64,000 nucleotides of DNA from Leucosporidium creatinivorum (Eukaryota > Basidiomycota > Microbotryomycetes > Leucosporidiales > Leucosporidiaceae), in NCBI GenBank assembly GCA_001600635.1, contig BCKL01000010.1, positions 785,677 to 849,676 of the forward strand, in the 5' to 3' direction. Every line of letters begins with the position of its first letter. The first letter of the stretch is position 1. Position numbers and translations under genes: made by a program. This document shows, piece by piece, positions 33,561 through 44,526 of the stretch. The notes under the pieces are model-generated. The model was not told where the DNA came from. It did not search any database and worked only from the letters and a program-made list of their open reading frames with translations.

Positions 33561-35653
33561 TCAGTGCTCAGTCTTCAGCACAGCAGACTCGTCGACCTCC
33601 CTGCCCTCCTCCTTCTTGACCGCTGAGGGTCCCGCACCGCCGCCGCCGATCTTCTCCTTCTCGGTCGAGCTGCCGACGTTGGGCTTACCCTCCTCCCCCA
33701 CAGCGCTGGGCTGGTCGCCATCGGGCTCCTGCTCGACATCCTTCTTGATCTTCTTGAAAGAGGGAAGCGAGGCGACTCGGGAGACGTCCTCGTTGTCGGT
33801 AGGCGAGAGAGGGCGCTTCTTCGCTTGAGGCTTGGGCTTTGGGTGAGGGGTGGTGTAGAGGGACTGAGGGTCGGTGATGGGAGTTGAAGTCGAGTTGAGG
33901 GTCTTCCTCGTCTTGGGCGAGGTAGGGGAGTCGAGGAGAAGAGGAGGGGTCGACTCGCGCCTGACCTTCTTCTTCTTGGGCGCCGACTTGACGGCGGGCT
34001 TTCGGTCCTCCTCCTCGATATCGTCGTCGCTCGAGCTGGGAGGACGCTTTCCCTTACCCTTGCTCGTGCTGCCTTTCCTCACTCCGAGCTGACCCTTGAC
34101 CTTGGCTGCAGGATCGGCGACGCTGACCCTCCTCGTCGGTGCGGGAGCGGCGGAGGGCTTGGACGTGGAGCTGGAAGGCTGAAGGACGACTTCGACGTCG
34201 GAGGAATTCGAGTCGGAGATGTAGTGGACGATGTGGTCGTCTTGGGCGGAGGAGGAAGACACCTGAGGCTTGGGGATGAGCGGCTTGAAGGTCGACTGCT
34301 TCTTCGGCGCGGCGGTGGAGGGAAGCGGCTTCGGCTTAGACGACGAGGCGACGGGCTTCTTGTCCTCTCCTTCCGAAAGCTCGAGCTCTTGGATGACGCG
34401 AGCTTTGACCTTGCCCTTGCCCTTGTCCTTCGAAGCGGCCTTCTGCTTCTCCGAGCTGGTCGGCTTGACGTCCTCCTCGACCTTGAAGCTCGGCTTGATG
34501 TCGAGAGGTTTGAGCTTGGGCTTGGACAGCGTCTTGGGTGCAGTGGCGGTTAAAGCAGGCTTCTGGGCGGTGCTCTTGACGACTTGACCGACGCCGAGCT
34601 CGGGCGAGGACTCCTTCTTGAGCGTCGTCGACTCGTCGCCAGAGATGGAGGAGAGGCCTGACGACTCGTGTGCAAAAATGTCGAGTTTTTGGAGCAGGGC
34701 TGTAGTCGGTGTGCGGGGAGGAAGCGTCAACTGCCGACCCCGGAGCGAAGAGGGTCGACTGACCCTTGGAGCGGTAGCGGAACTCGAGCGTGAGATAGGG
34801 CTTGTTGACGGGGTCGATGAGCTCGAAGGTGACACGAGACTCGGGTGTAGCAGTGAGCGATGGACCGAGCCTGGGGACGGTGGTCACGGTAAGATGGAAG
34901 GATCAGCGCCGAGCTGGCAAGAACGGAGAAGGCTGCACTGACTTGGTCTGGTAGCTCAGCTCCTTCTTCTCGATCTTGTCCTTCTCATACTCCTCGATGT
35001 CGGTGAGCAGATGGTAAGCCTCGCTTTCGCACTCCTTCAGTGAGTTGGCTTCGACGCGGGTGACGCGGACTTGAATCGTGCCGAGAGCGTCGAGACGGTT
35101 GGGGTCGCTGCAGGCACTCTCAGCCTTCTTGGCGAGACGGAGTTGGGCAAAGATGAAAGGCTGGTAGGTGCTCTGTGGGAGTGGAATGATCAGCGCGCTC
35201 GTAAACGCTCGACCGAGCTCGGGAGACGAACCGCAGAGTCTTGATGGCCTTTGAGTCGCTGCTCACGAGCTTCTCCCTTCGGCTGGTCGTAGATGAGCGA
35301 CTCGACACCATACACGACACCTCCGACCTTGACGCCATCCAAGTAGGTCGACACGTCCCACGCAGTGGCCTCCTTGGACTCGCGCTCCTCCGAGCTGGGC
35401 TTCTCGCCGTCGTTGGTGTGTACGACGCTAAAGTGGTCGCCACCGTGCGCTTCGATGTAGCAGGTGATTTTGCGCTCCTCCTCGTCGTGCTCGACTTGGT
35501 ACACGGCGAGCGGTTTGTTGTGCACAGAGACGGCGGCGGAGAACTNGCCCGACGAGCTGTGAAGAGAGAGCGCGCGTAGAAGGGTTCAGCTACAGTCTGN
35601 GAGCTCTGTACGCGCCCTACCTANATCTTAGTACTGCTAGACTNCTCTGCCAT
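33561..35653 (-). CDS. DUF7918-like uncharacterised fungal protein, start region contains undetermined bases
   Basis: Exons complement(35653-35625, 35556-35232, 35172-34943, 34870-34764, 34699-33561) sum to 610 codons including stop. The N-terminal 230 residues (VYQVEHDEEERKITCYIEA, then FSVVHTN, YLDGVKVGGVVYG and STYQPFIFAQLRL) look like the small beta-rich DUF7918 domain common in basidiomycetes, whose role is unknown. The remaining two-thirds is Lys/Ser/Pro-rich, low complexity and strongly basic (for example KSAPKKKKVRRES), suggesting nuclear location. Single N bases at 35546, 35624 and 35644 fall in codons or at the first splice donor, so the first exon is provisional. The second intron uses a GTTCGT donor; the earlier GTGAGC would break the frame. 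Divergent from F-box gene B. Confidence 0.7.
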
Positions 35654-35728
35654 GCTGTTGTAGCCGAGCAAGTTGTAACCGCTGTGACGAGATGAGATGC
35701 GGCGAGAAGGCAAGAGGTGCGAGGCTCN
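35546..35728. other. Cluster of five ambiguous bases
   Basis: The only undetermined bases in the window, at 35546, 35600, 35624, 35644 and 35728, are single Ns within 183 bp. They look like masked polymorphism or low-coverage calls, not a scaffold gap, because flanking sequence is continuous. Confidence 0.95.
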
Positions 35729-36252
35729 ATTTCGAGGCTTGCCTTTCGACTACAACTTGCTGTCGTTTCTCGCTTTCGTCCTTTTCACCGCCGACTGCTC
35801 GATCTGGAAGCTGCTGGACTACAAATCAAGAGCTACTCGACTACAACTCGACCCCGAGCACAGACCCTGTTGACGTTCGCTCTCGTACGGTGCTAAAAGC
35901 TCGAGTTCGGTGAAGCTGCTACTCTTGCAAAGTGCGTAGTGGCTTCTGTAGCCTGATGTCTTTTCGCTGACCCTTCGCCCGCCCTCGCAGAAGCCAAGCT
36001 CGGCGCTCAGGCTTCCCTCTTCCTTCGACCTCTCTCCGAATCTTCGCTCGCTCACAGCTCCGCGTCGGTTCGGTTCGACTGCTGGACATGGATCGTGGTA
36101 TCAAGCCGAGGAGGCCTAGGAAAGCTGAGGTAGCTCGGTACGTCTTGAAGCTCGATTCGCTCGCCGAACGGGAGATGTCGCCTCTGGAACGGTGATGTCG
36201 AGGCCAGAGCTAGCCGAGCAGCATAGTCTGTACCACAACAAAGGAGCTAATC
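35654..36252. other. Divergent intergenic region
   Basis: Promoter space between the DUF7918-like gene and F-box gene B. A short open frame starts with ATG at 36088 but has no recognisable product. Contains two of the ambiguous positions. Confidence 0.45.
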
Positions 36253-37911
36253 GTGGTTTCTACCTCGCGAAGCAGCAGCAACACCCCGTCCGGCCATCCA
36301 AGCCTCCTTGACCTGTCGAATGAGCTCCTCCTTCTCATCGTCGAGGATCTCTATCGCAAGACTCAGCGTCGGGACCTCAAGAATCTACTACTCACCACTC
36401 GGCAGCTATATGGAGTCGTCACGCCCGTGTTCTGGCGTCGCTTCGCGGTCGCGAGCAGTGAGGAGCAGCACGCCGAGCACCTCACGCAGATGATCGAGAA
36501 GCCCGACATCGCGCGCTTCGTGTTCAATGTCAACATCGCATTCTCTCAAGGCGCCACACACACGGCTTTTGAGCGTCTCCCGTTGACGGTGTTCAGCCTT
36601 CTCGCCAGGACCTCGCTCTTTCAGCTTACCTCCCTCACCCTCGGCTTCTATCTCCACGACGTATCGCGCCCAGAGGTCCCTGTCACCGTTTCCGACGCAC
36701 TCGCCTCGCTCAAGTACCTTCGCTGTCTCAAGCTCGGCCCCGGCCACTTCGACGCCACCTTCAACCTCCGCGAGGCCGTCTTGAGCCTCCGAGATCTCTC
36801 GCTCGACTGCTGGGATCGCGACCCCTTCACGCTTCTCCCCTCGCATGGGCATCGACTGCTTAAGGGAAAGCCCATCGCCCCCATCTCGAGACTCGAGCTC
36901 GTCGGCGCCGATGATGGAACGACTATCGCCGATCTAGTCGAGCCTTGCTTGGAATCGCTCCGCGTACTCAGGATTGAGGGACTGGGACGTTCAAGAGGGC
37001 TAGACGGAGGAAGGATCCCCAGTAATCCACTGCCTTACATCGTCTTTCGAGGGATTCTCGAAAGGCTCGAATTTGTGAGTCTCCACTTCGGTCACTTCGT
37101 TCAGGTCGGAGGCAAGGCTCAGCTAACCGCACGCTTTTGCTCTTGCAAATAAACTCCTAGATCGAGATGAAACGCTCTGTGGTGATGCCTCTTGAACGCT
37201 TGGAGCTGTCGACGTTCTCGGTCTTCGAGCCTGTCGAAGATCCGGCGGCGGAGGATGTGAGCGAGGACGGCGATGCACTTTCTTTGCAAAAGGTTTTTCA
37301 CCACAGTCAACACTGGATCCCGTACATTTCAAGCTCGCCAGCTGATGCTGTCCTTCGCCTCAGTACACTCTCGGCGATCTGCTCGAGCTCCTTCCTCTTT
37401 ACGCTCCCAACTTGCGCCATCTCAAGCTCGAAGATTACGGAGACATCACCACGTTCCCTCTCGGAAAGTCTCTCAACCCCTGGCCGATTGTTCGTGGCAT
37501 CACCGAGCTGGAACTCGTCGCAACGCCGAGGGATGAGCTCAGGCTGCTGTTGAACCCGGTGAGCCTCTGTCCTCTTCTGAACGCGGATAGAAAGCAAGCT
37601 GACAGCTCACGCTCCCAACACAGCCCGTCACCAAAGCTCTCCGAACGTTCTTCGCCCGCTTCCCGTCCCTCGCCCATCTCTACCTCTCCGGCTTCCTGGA
37701 GGTCGTCTCGCCCAGCTCCCTCACGCAAACAAACGACATGACCTTCGCTTTGGAGTTCCCGCCTCTCTACACCTTTTTGGCACTCCTCGCTGTAGAGTTC
37801 CCGCTGGTGAAGAGGGTCGAGTGGCGCTGGAGGGGGTCGAAGAAGGGGCAGGCGCTCGTGTGCACTTGGGAGAAGGGAAGGTTTGCTCGGAGGCTATATA
37901 CCGAGTACTGA
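36253..37911 (+). CDS. F-box/LRR-like protein (gene B), paralogue of the gene at 28388
   Basis: Exons 36253-37074, 37161-37292, 37364-37558, 37624-37911; 478 residues. The F-box-like helix is LLDLSNELLLLIVEDLYRKT, followed by the characteristic VTPVFWRRFAV and a string of Leu-rich strands (LTSLTLGFYLHD, LRCLKLGPGHF, LRDLSLDCWDRDPF, LRVLRIEGLG, LRHLKLEDYGDI). The C-terminal part is clearly shared with gene A: both have TELELVA, FPSLAHLYLSGF or its equivalent, and a VEWRWRG / VVWRWRG block followed by GQALVC / GKALVC. The two genes lie about 6 kb apart in opposite orientation with two unrelated genes between. Likely an SCF substrate adaptor by family; substrate unknown. Confidence 0.8.
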
Positions 37912-38328
37912 GTGCGTGCTAGATAATTCTTGATGGATTGCAAACCCTCGTCAACCACTGAACTGAGAGAAGGAGCTCGGCGAGCTCGGTCGAGGTTCGG
38001 CGAACATTTGCGGCGTTCAACGTCACTTTCAAAGGTCGCAAATGACATTGGAGCGCGCTTCAAGTATTCTGTACAGCCAGCAGGCACTTCGCCCTGTGCA
38101 ATCTCACTTTGACTGACTCGACCGCTCGGAGCGAAAGCGAGCCGGCCAAGCTTGCCTCCGACCTTTATCTTTCGCCTCGCTCATTTCGCCTCGACTCGGC
38201 TCCAACAACCTACAGAAGGCCTCACACACTCGCCTACAACTCTATCTACTCCCCTACCGCCACTCTCCCCTTCCTCAGCACTCCAGCTCGCCCGCGTCAC
38301 TTCCAACTCGGCCTCTCGCAAAGCGGCG
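37912..38328. other. Intergenic region upstream of the OST-alpha-like gene
   Basis: F-box gene B 3' UTR, then a promoter and CT-rich leader. An in-frame ATG at 38152 would extend the downstream protein by 59 residues; that extension is Ser/Pro/Thr-rich. Confidence 0.5.
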
Positions 38329-41300
38329 ATGGCCACCTTGCTAGCTCGCAGAGCGCTCATAGCAGCTCTAGCAGCTCCGGATGAGCCTCATGCACCACCA
38401 GGAAGTGGAACCAACCTCCCCAAGAGCGTTCTGATCGTCGCGACCATCGCGGCCGGGTTGTCGACGCTGCTGAGTCTGTGGACGGTATGGCTGCAGCTCA
38501 AGAATTACAGGAAGATCACTTTGCAGCGCTTTGTGGTCCGAATCTTGATGATGTGAGTTGAAGACGGTCAGGATCAGCGAGAGCAGGTGGGGGGGGCGGA
38601 GCTGCCGCCGGTGTCGAGCAAGTGAGCATTTTGGAGAAGACTAAAGGGCAGACCGAGAACACATCAAAGGCTAGCTTTTCGGGCGGCATGTTCCGCTGCC
38701 TCGGTGGAGGTGCAGGCCGCCGAATCATCACGCTCGGATGACGGCAGCCGCTCGTGTTGGCCTGCTGGGCTGTATTGAGGATCGATACTGGGTCAGCAAG
38801 ATTCAACTAGTAGCAGAAGCTGACCTGTGCTCTCTCATCCCACAGGGTACCGATCTACGCCGTCTCGTCGCTCGTCTCGCTCTACTCGCTGGAAGCCGCC
38901 TTCTATGTCGACGCGATTCGCGACTTGTACGAGTCGTTTGTCATCTACTGCTTCTTCACGTTGTTGGTGGAGTATCTGTAAGTCCCTCGACGCCGCTACT
39001 CTGTTTCCCGCTAACCTTTGACCTCTCGCAGCGGTGGAGAACGATCGCTCCTCATCCTCCTTCACGGCCGACGTCCTGTCTCGCACCCATTCCCCATATC
39101 TCTCTGCGTTCCTCCCATGGACGCTTCCGACCCCTTCACCTTCCTCGCCCTCAAACGCGGTGTCCTTCGTGAGCTGCTGCGCCAGCTTCGGTCGACCGAT
39201 GGCCCGCTGACCTCTTGCTCTATGCAGAATACGTCCAACTCAAGCCGCTACTGGTCGTCATCACCTTCATTCTCAAGGCGACAGGCACCTACAAGGATGG
39301 ATCGCTCGAGAAGGACGCTGGATGTTCGTCTCGGCTCGCTACTTCGTCTTTCCAACGCCGAGCTGACCTCTTCTCGATTCTCAGACACCTACGTCTCCAT
39401 CGCCTACAACCTCAGCGTCTCCATCTCGCTCTACTGCCTCGCTATGTTCTGGGTCGCTACGCACGACGATCTCCAGCCCTACAGGCCGATGCCAAAGGTC
39501 AGCTCTTCTCGGCGTCTGCTGAGCGCAGTAGCTGACCTCGTTGTATCATCAGTTCCTCTGCGTCAAAGGCCTCATTTTCTTCTCCTTCTGGCAAGGCTTT
39601 GTGGTGTCCGTCCTCGTCGCCATCGGGTGGATCAAGTCGGGTGAGCCTCGCGGAAGCGGCCGCTCTCAGCGCCTGGAGCTGACCTTACTTGGCGTCGGAA
39701 CAGACCGCTTCGAAATCGAGATGCTTTCGCTCGCGATTCAGGGTGAGTAGGGTGACCGACCGTGGCGTTCACGAGCTAGCTGACCATTCCTTCCCCTCGG
39801 CAGACACCCTCATCTGCCTCGAGATGCCGCTGTTCGCTTTCATGCATCTGTAAGTACTTGAAGAGCGATCTGCCAGGCTGTGCGGTCTGCTGACGCGTCT
39901 CTCTTCAGCTACGCCTTCTCCTGTGCGCTCGGAGCTCGCTCACTTTCGCTAGCTCAATCGCTAACCTTCTCACGCATCTCAGACACCGACTACATCGACG
40001 AGAACCACATCTACAGCGGTCGACTACCCGTCATGTATGCGATCCGCGATGCTCTTGGGTGAGTATCTCGGTCTTCGCTGCCCGCGGCTCACACTCGCCT
40101 CGAGACCTCAGCTGACCTTCATCCAACACGCCTACAGCTACAAGGACATCCTGTCCGACTCTGCTACTACCGTCAAGGGCACCGGCTTCTCCTACCGCAC
40201 CTTTGAGCCCGTCGAGGGAGGCATCCACCACGGCCGAGGTCGCGACCGCCGAGTCCGAGCAGGTCTGCGCTACGCCGAGGGCGGCAAAAAGAAGTACTGG
40301 CTCGACATGCCGGGCGAGGAGGGCGATGCGTTTGGTCGGAAAGGAGGGAGCTCGATCGTCGCCAAGCCGTTCCATTCGGTCAAGAGGGTGTTGGAGGAGC
40401 GGTTGGACATCAGGGAGGGATACGCTCCGTTGAGCGCGGAGGAGGCGAATGAGGCGGTGCATAAGGATACGCAGCAGTTCAGGACGGGGATGGGCGAGAT
40501 GTACGAGCAGGAGGATTGGAGAAGGTGGAAGGAGGAGCAAGGGATCGCGGTCGGGAGCGATGACGATAGTGATGTGGAGAGTTTAGGGTTCGAGGAGGTG
40601 CAGGAGGATGATGAGGCGGAAGCGCTGTATCAGGATGCTCAGAGGCTGGAGTTTGGTGAGTCTCTCGGTCTTGGGCGGCGTCCGAACGGGAGGGCACGAG
40701 AGCTGACCCGTCTATATGCCCACTAACAGGCGACTGGAGCTACCCCATCGTCGACGCTTCGAAGGAAGATGTACGTCGTCGTCTGCGCGAGGAGGAAGAA
40801 GGCCGAGTGCACCCAACCCGCCTCAAGGTCAAGAAGGGCAAGGGCAAGCAGCGACCGAATCCGCCTTCGCACAAGTACTCGTACGGCCGACTCGGCGAGC
40901 CATCGCCCGAACGTACCACCGACCCCGCACCCGACCGCCAAGAAGGTCTACCTCCCCATCAGTCGTCCTCCGCCTCCGCCCCAGCCACCTCATCCGACCA
41001 CCCCGCTCCAGAAGGCGCTCAGCTGCTCCACGGCGCTCAGCACATCTTGCACGCCATCACCGGCAATACCGAGGAGGACGACGCAGCGCAAGCCAAGAAG
41101 CGCCAGGAGGAGGAGCGGAATCGTCTGCCGCCCGACGCCGTCGATCTCATCGTCGAGGATTTCGCCGCCGAGGAAGAGGAGCAGATCCAAGCTCGTCGAC
41201 GAGGAGAGCCGGGAGGGAAGAAGAAGCGAGTCTACCGACAGACCTACATCTCGCCTTCGCCTTCGCCTCAACTTGGACCGGTGGAGTTGCTCGGCGTGGA

Positions 41301-41559
41301 AGGAGATTCGCCGTCGCCGAAGGGGGATAGCAAGGCCGACGCGAGGGATCTCGTCACTTCGCCGATAGCAGGGCAGACGGTCGAGCTCAAGGATACGGTG
41401 CCGAGGGAGCCAGACGAGCGCGGAGCGAGTGAGCATGAGGCGAGCGAGGAGATTCGCAGGATTCGGGTCGTCGAAGAGGAGACCAAGGTGAGGATGGTGG
41501 ATGGCCCTCCTCCGCCGAGTACGAATGAGAGTGAGAGTGAGGATAATCCTTGGCATTAG
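38329..41559 (+). CDS. OST-alpha / TMEM184 family seven-helix membrane protein (DUF300)
   Basis: Exons 38329-38552, 38846-38977, 39032-39168, 39228-39323, 39385-39497, 39553-39640, 39704-39742, 39804-39849, 39909-39922, 39983-40058, 40138-40655, 40730-41559; 770 residues. Helices are evident at SVLIVATIAAGLSTLLSLWT, IYAVSSLVSLYSLEAAFYV, FVIYCFFTLLVEYL, LLVVITFILKATG, SIAYNLSVSISLYCLAMFW, LIFFSFWQGFVVSVLVAIGW and DTLICLEMPLFAFMHLYAF. The order and the ESFVIYCFF and FSFWQG motifs fit the Solute_trans_a family. The C-terminal 400 residues are hydrophilic, acidic and Ser-rich and should face the cytosol. One internal exon (39909-39922) is only 14 nt. Fungal members are vacuolar or endosomal; the transported substrate, if any, is unknown. 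An upstream in-frame ATG at 38152 is possible. Confidence 0.88.
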
Positions 41560-41727
41560 GTTTGTAGTATAGTAGCTGTTGGAAACCATACACGACTTTC
41601 ATCTCTCTGCGCGGTTCACCTCGACTTAGGCGAGGCAAAGCCCCGCTTTTGAGCTGCTGCCGTCCGAAGGCGACCAGGGCGAATTGAGGTTGAACTCCGC
41701 CAACTTCGCTTCTCTTTCCTCCTCTCA

Positions 41728-44348
41728 ATGCACCGCACTGCAGCATTAGCTCATCGTACAGCAGCTCCTACTCGACGACTCTACACCACTACAGCTACTC
41801 GCATGTCTCCCGCTTCCATCGCGACGAGCACTCCAGCTTGGGCCGACTGGCGCCTCAACCCTCCTTCAGCTACACCAGTCGATTCGACTACATTCCGCAA
41901 CCAAGGTCAACTCCCTCGTCTGCCCGTCCCACCACTTGATGTCACCCTTGCCAAGATCCTCGACAGCTGCCGACCGCTCGCCAAGGACGCGGCTGAGTTC
42001 GAAGCTCTCAAGAAGAAGGTCGAGGAGTTTGGGAAGGAGGAAGGGGTCGGAAGTGTGCTACAGAAGCGATTGGAGGAGCGCAGGAAACAGCAGTGAGCTT
42101 TCTTGTCCTGCAAGTCGGTCGAAACGAACTAAACCCCCCACTTGCAGAGGATTGAAGAGCTGGATCGCCGAGTGGTGGGACACGGACGCCTACATGGCCT
42201 ACCGAGACTCGGTCGTCGTCAATGTATCCTACTACTATGGCTTCCACCGTCTCCCTCAAGCTCCGCAATCGGCCAAGAGCGCCGACTCGTCGAAGGCAGA
42301 CCCAGCTTACGTCGCTGCTAGTATTGTGGAGACGGCGCTCGAGTTCAGGAGCATGTTGGCTAAGGGAGAGCTCGTTCCCGAGCCTGCTGGCAAGGAGGGT
42401 GGAGAGCTCTGCATGGAGAGCTTCAAGTGGTGAGTTCGGCGTCCGCGTGAGCCGAGGCTATTGCTGACTTCTGTGCACCTACAGGGCGTTCAACGCATGC
42501 CGTGTACCCGCTTCGCCTTCGGACTACGGTGTCAAGACGGCCGAGGATGCGCCCGAAGCTCAGCACATGGTCGTCGTCCGCAAGAATCACTTCTACTCGC
42601 TGCCGCTGGTGGACGACAAGGGTCGTCAGTTCACCGTGGAGGAGTTCAAGAGGCGAGTTTCAGTAGTCTGGCCGAAGAGAGAGGGGCGGGCTGACCTTCC
42701 AACTCCTCAGATCGTTCCAAGCGATTCTCGACCGAGACGATGCTCCTGCGCCCGGCGTTGGCATCCTCACAGGCATCAACCGCGACACATGGCATTCCGT
42801 ACGCACTCTGTACAGTTATCTGAGTCTCAGCAGCTGATCTCCTCCTTCCACAGGCCCACGTACACCTTCTCGGATCGGCTACCAATGCCGAAACCATCTC
42901 CTCCATCCACACCTCCGCTTTCGTCCTCGCCTTCGACGATGCTACCCCCGAGCCGAAGATGAAGCCCCTCTTCAACGGCAGCAAGTCGCTCAACTCGCCA
43001 GGCATCTGCGACTTTAGCGAGCGGATCTGGAAGGCCGGAGGAGCTGGCTTCGGCGAGGGAGAGGCTGCGAACCGCTGGTGGTGAGTTGGCGCGCCACCTG
43101 AGCCTAGGTTAAGCGAAGCTGACACTTATTCGAAACGCAGGGACAAGCCACTCCAGTGGATCGTCTTCGCCAACGGCGAGGCTGGCTTCATCGGCGAGCA
43201 TTCTTGCATGGATGGTGAGTGACCTCTTCGTATTCTCGCGCACCATCGCTGACCCCTCTTGCACATCATAGGTACTCCCACCGCTCGCCTCAACGACTTC
43301 CTTTCGAAGCGTCTCCTCACTCAGAAGCCCTCACCTATCGGCGCTTCCGACCCTCCTCCCTCCGCTTCACCCGCCGTCAAAGTTCTCCCCTTCGACCTCG
43401 ACGACAAGTCTCTCAAGGCGATCGAGAGCGCCAAGGAGGAGTTTGCGGAGCATGTAGGACAGTACAAGGTCCAGTACCTGCACTACGGCCGATACGGAAA
43501 GGAGGGGATCAAGAAGATGAAGACGAGCCCCGATGGATGGTGAGTCAAGTCGCCTAAGAAGCCTTGAGCCGACCACTGACCCACCTGCTACTCTTCCAGG
43601 GCCCAAATGGTCTTCCAACTCGCCTACTACATGACTGTAAACTGGCTCGACGCTGCTGCCGAGCTCGGCGCTGACTCCTCCTTCTCTCGCAACAGCACGG
43701 ACACCCTTGCGGCACCTACGAGGCTGCGCAAGTTCGCCGTTTCCAGCTTGGACGAACGGAGACTGTTCGCATCTGCACCGACGCGACCGTCGAGTTCACC
43801 AAGGCGATGCTCGACGGGAGCAAGTCCGAGACGGAGAGGCGCTCGCTGTTCCAGAAGGCCATCGAGGGACATGGAAAGGACATGAAGAATGCTAGTGGAG
43901 GCATGGGTATCGATCGCCATCTCTTCGGTGAGCTTTGAGTCGCTTGCTCTCTGCGAGAACCGAGCTGATTTCAACACTCGACAGGCCTTCGACACCTCGT
44001 CAAGGAGGGCGAGTCGGCACCGCTCCTTTCCGACCCTCTTCTCGCTCGTTCGTCTACGTGGAACATGTCGACCTCGCAGATCTTCATCGAGAACTCACCC
44101 GCCTACGGATGGGGTCCCGTGGTCGGCGATGGCTACGGACGTGAGTCGCTCACGAGGCTGGGCCGCTCTTCGAGCTTAGCTGACCCGCATGTACACTTGC
44201 AGTACCCTACATGATCCACTCCGACCATCTCCAGTTCACCGTCACCTGCCACGAGCGCATGCCCGGTCAGCAGTTCACCGACAACCTCGGCAAGGCGGCC
44301 GATGCGATTATGGACATGATGCAGGGCGCCGCTGCGGAGAAGCTGTAG
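41728..44348 (+). CDS. CAT2: Carnitine O-acetyltransferase
   Basis: Transfers acetyl groups between CoA and carnitine for export from peroxisomes and entry into mitochondria. Exons 41728-42092, 42148-42429, 42485-42652, 42711-42798, 42854-43080, 43141-43214, 43272-43539, 43600-43636, 43696-43927, 43985-44140, 44203-44348; 680 residues. Family blocks: WWDTDAYMAYRDSVVVNVSYYYGF, the catalytic His in NGEAGFIGEHSCMDGTP (His397), the GRTETVR block and STSQI. The N-terminus MHRTAALAHRTAAPTRRLYT is Arg-rich without acidic residues and looks mitochondrial. A second in-frame Met (position 26) could start a form without it. The end AAAEKL is only a weak peroxisome signal. The third intron uses a GC donor (AG|GCGAGT). 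Confidence 0.93.
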
Positions 44349-44526
44349 ATAGATCTAGGAATGTCAGAAGCAGTCTTATGTGCATGACGACTCGAGCTCG
44401 GCTTGAGAGAGCCTTTCTCGTAGCCGGCTTGCCTGGGCAATCGCTAGTTTACCATTACCCTAGATTGCGAGAAGAGGCACGAATAACAGATGATCTAAGA
44501 ACAGGCTACACCACCTCGGCTCCCTC

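Noticed and set aside
35232-35267. GTGAGC as the donor of the second intron in the DUF7918-like gene
   Set aside because: Using it puts the next exon out of frame; the GTTCGT donor 35 nt downstream keeps frame and gives a continuous domain.
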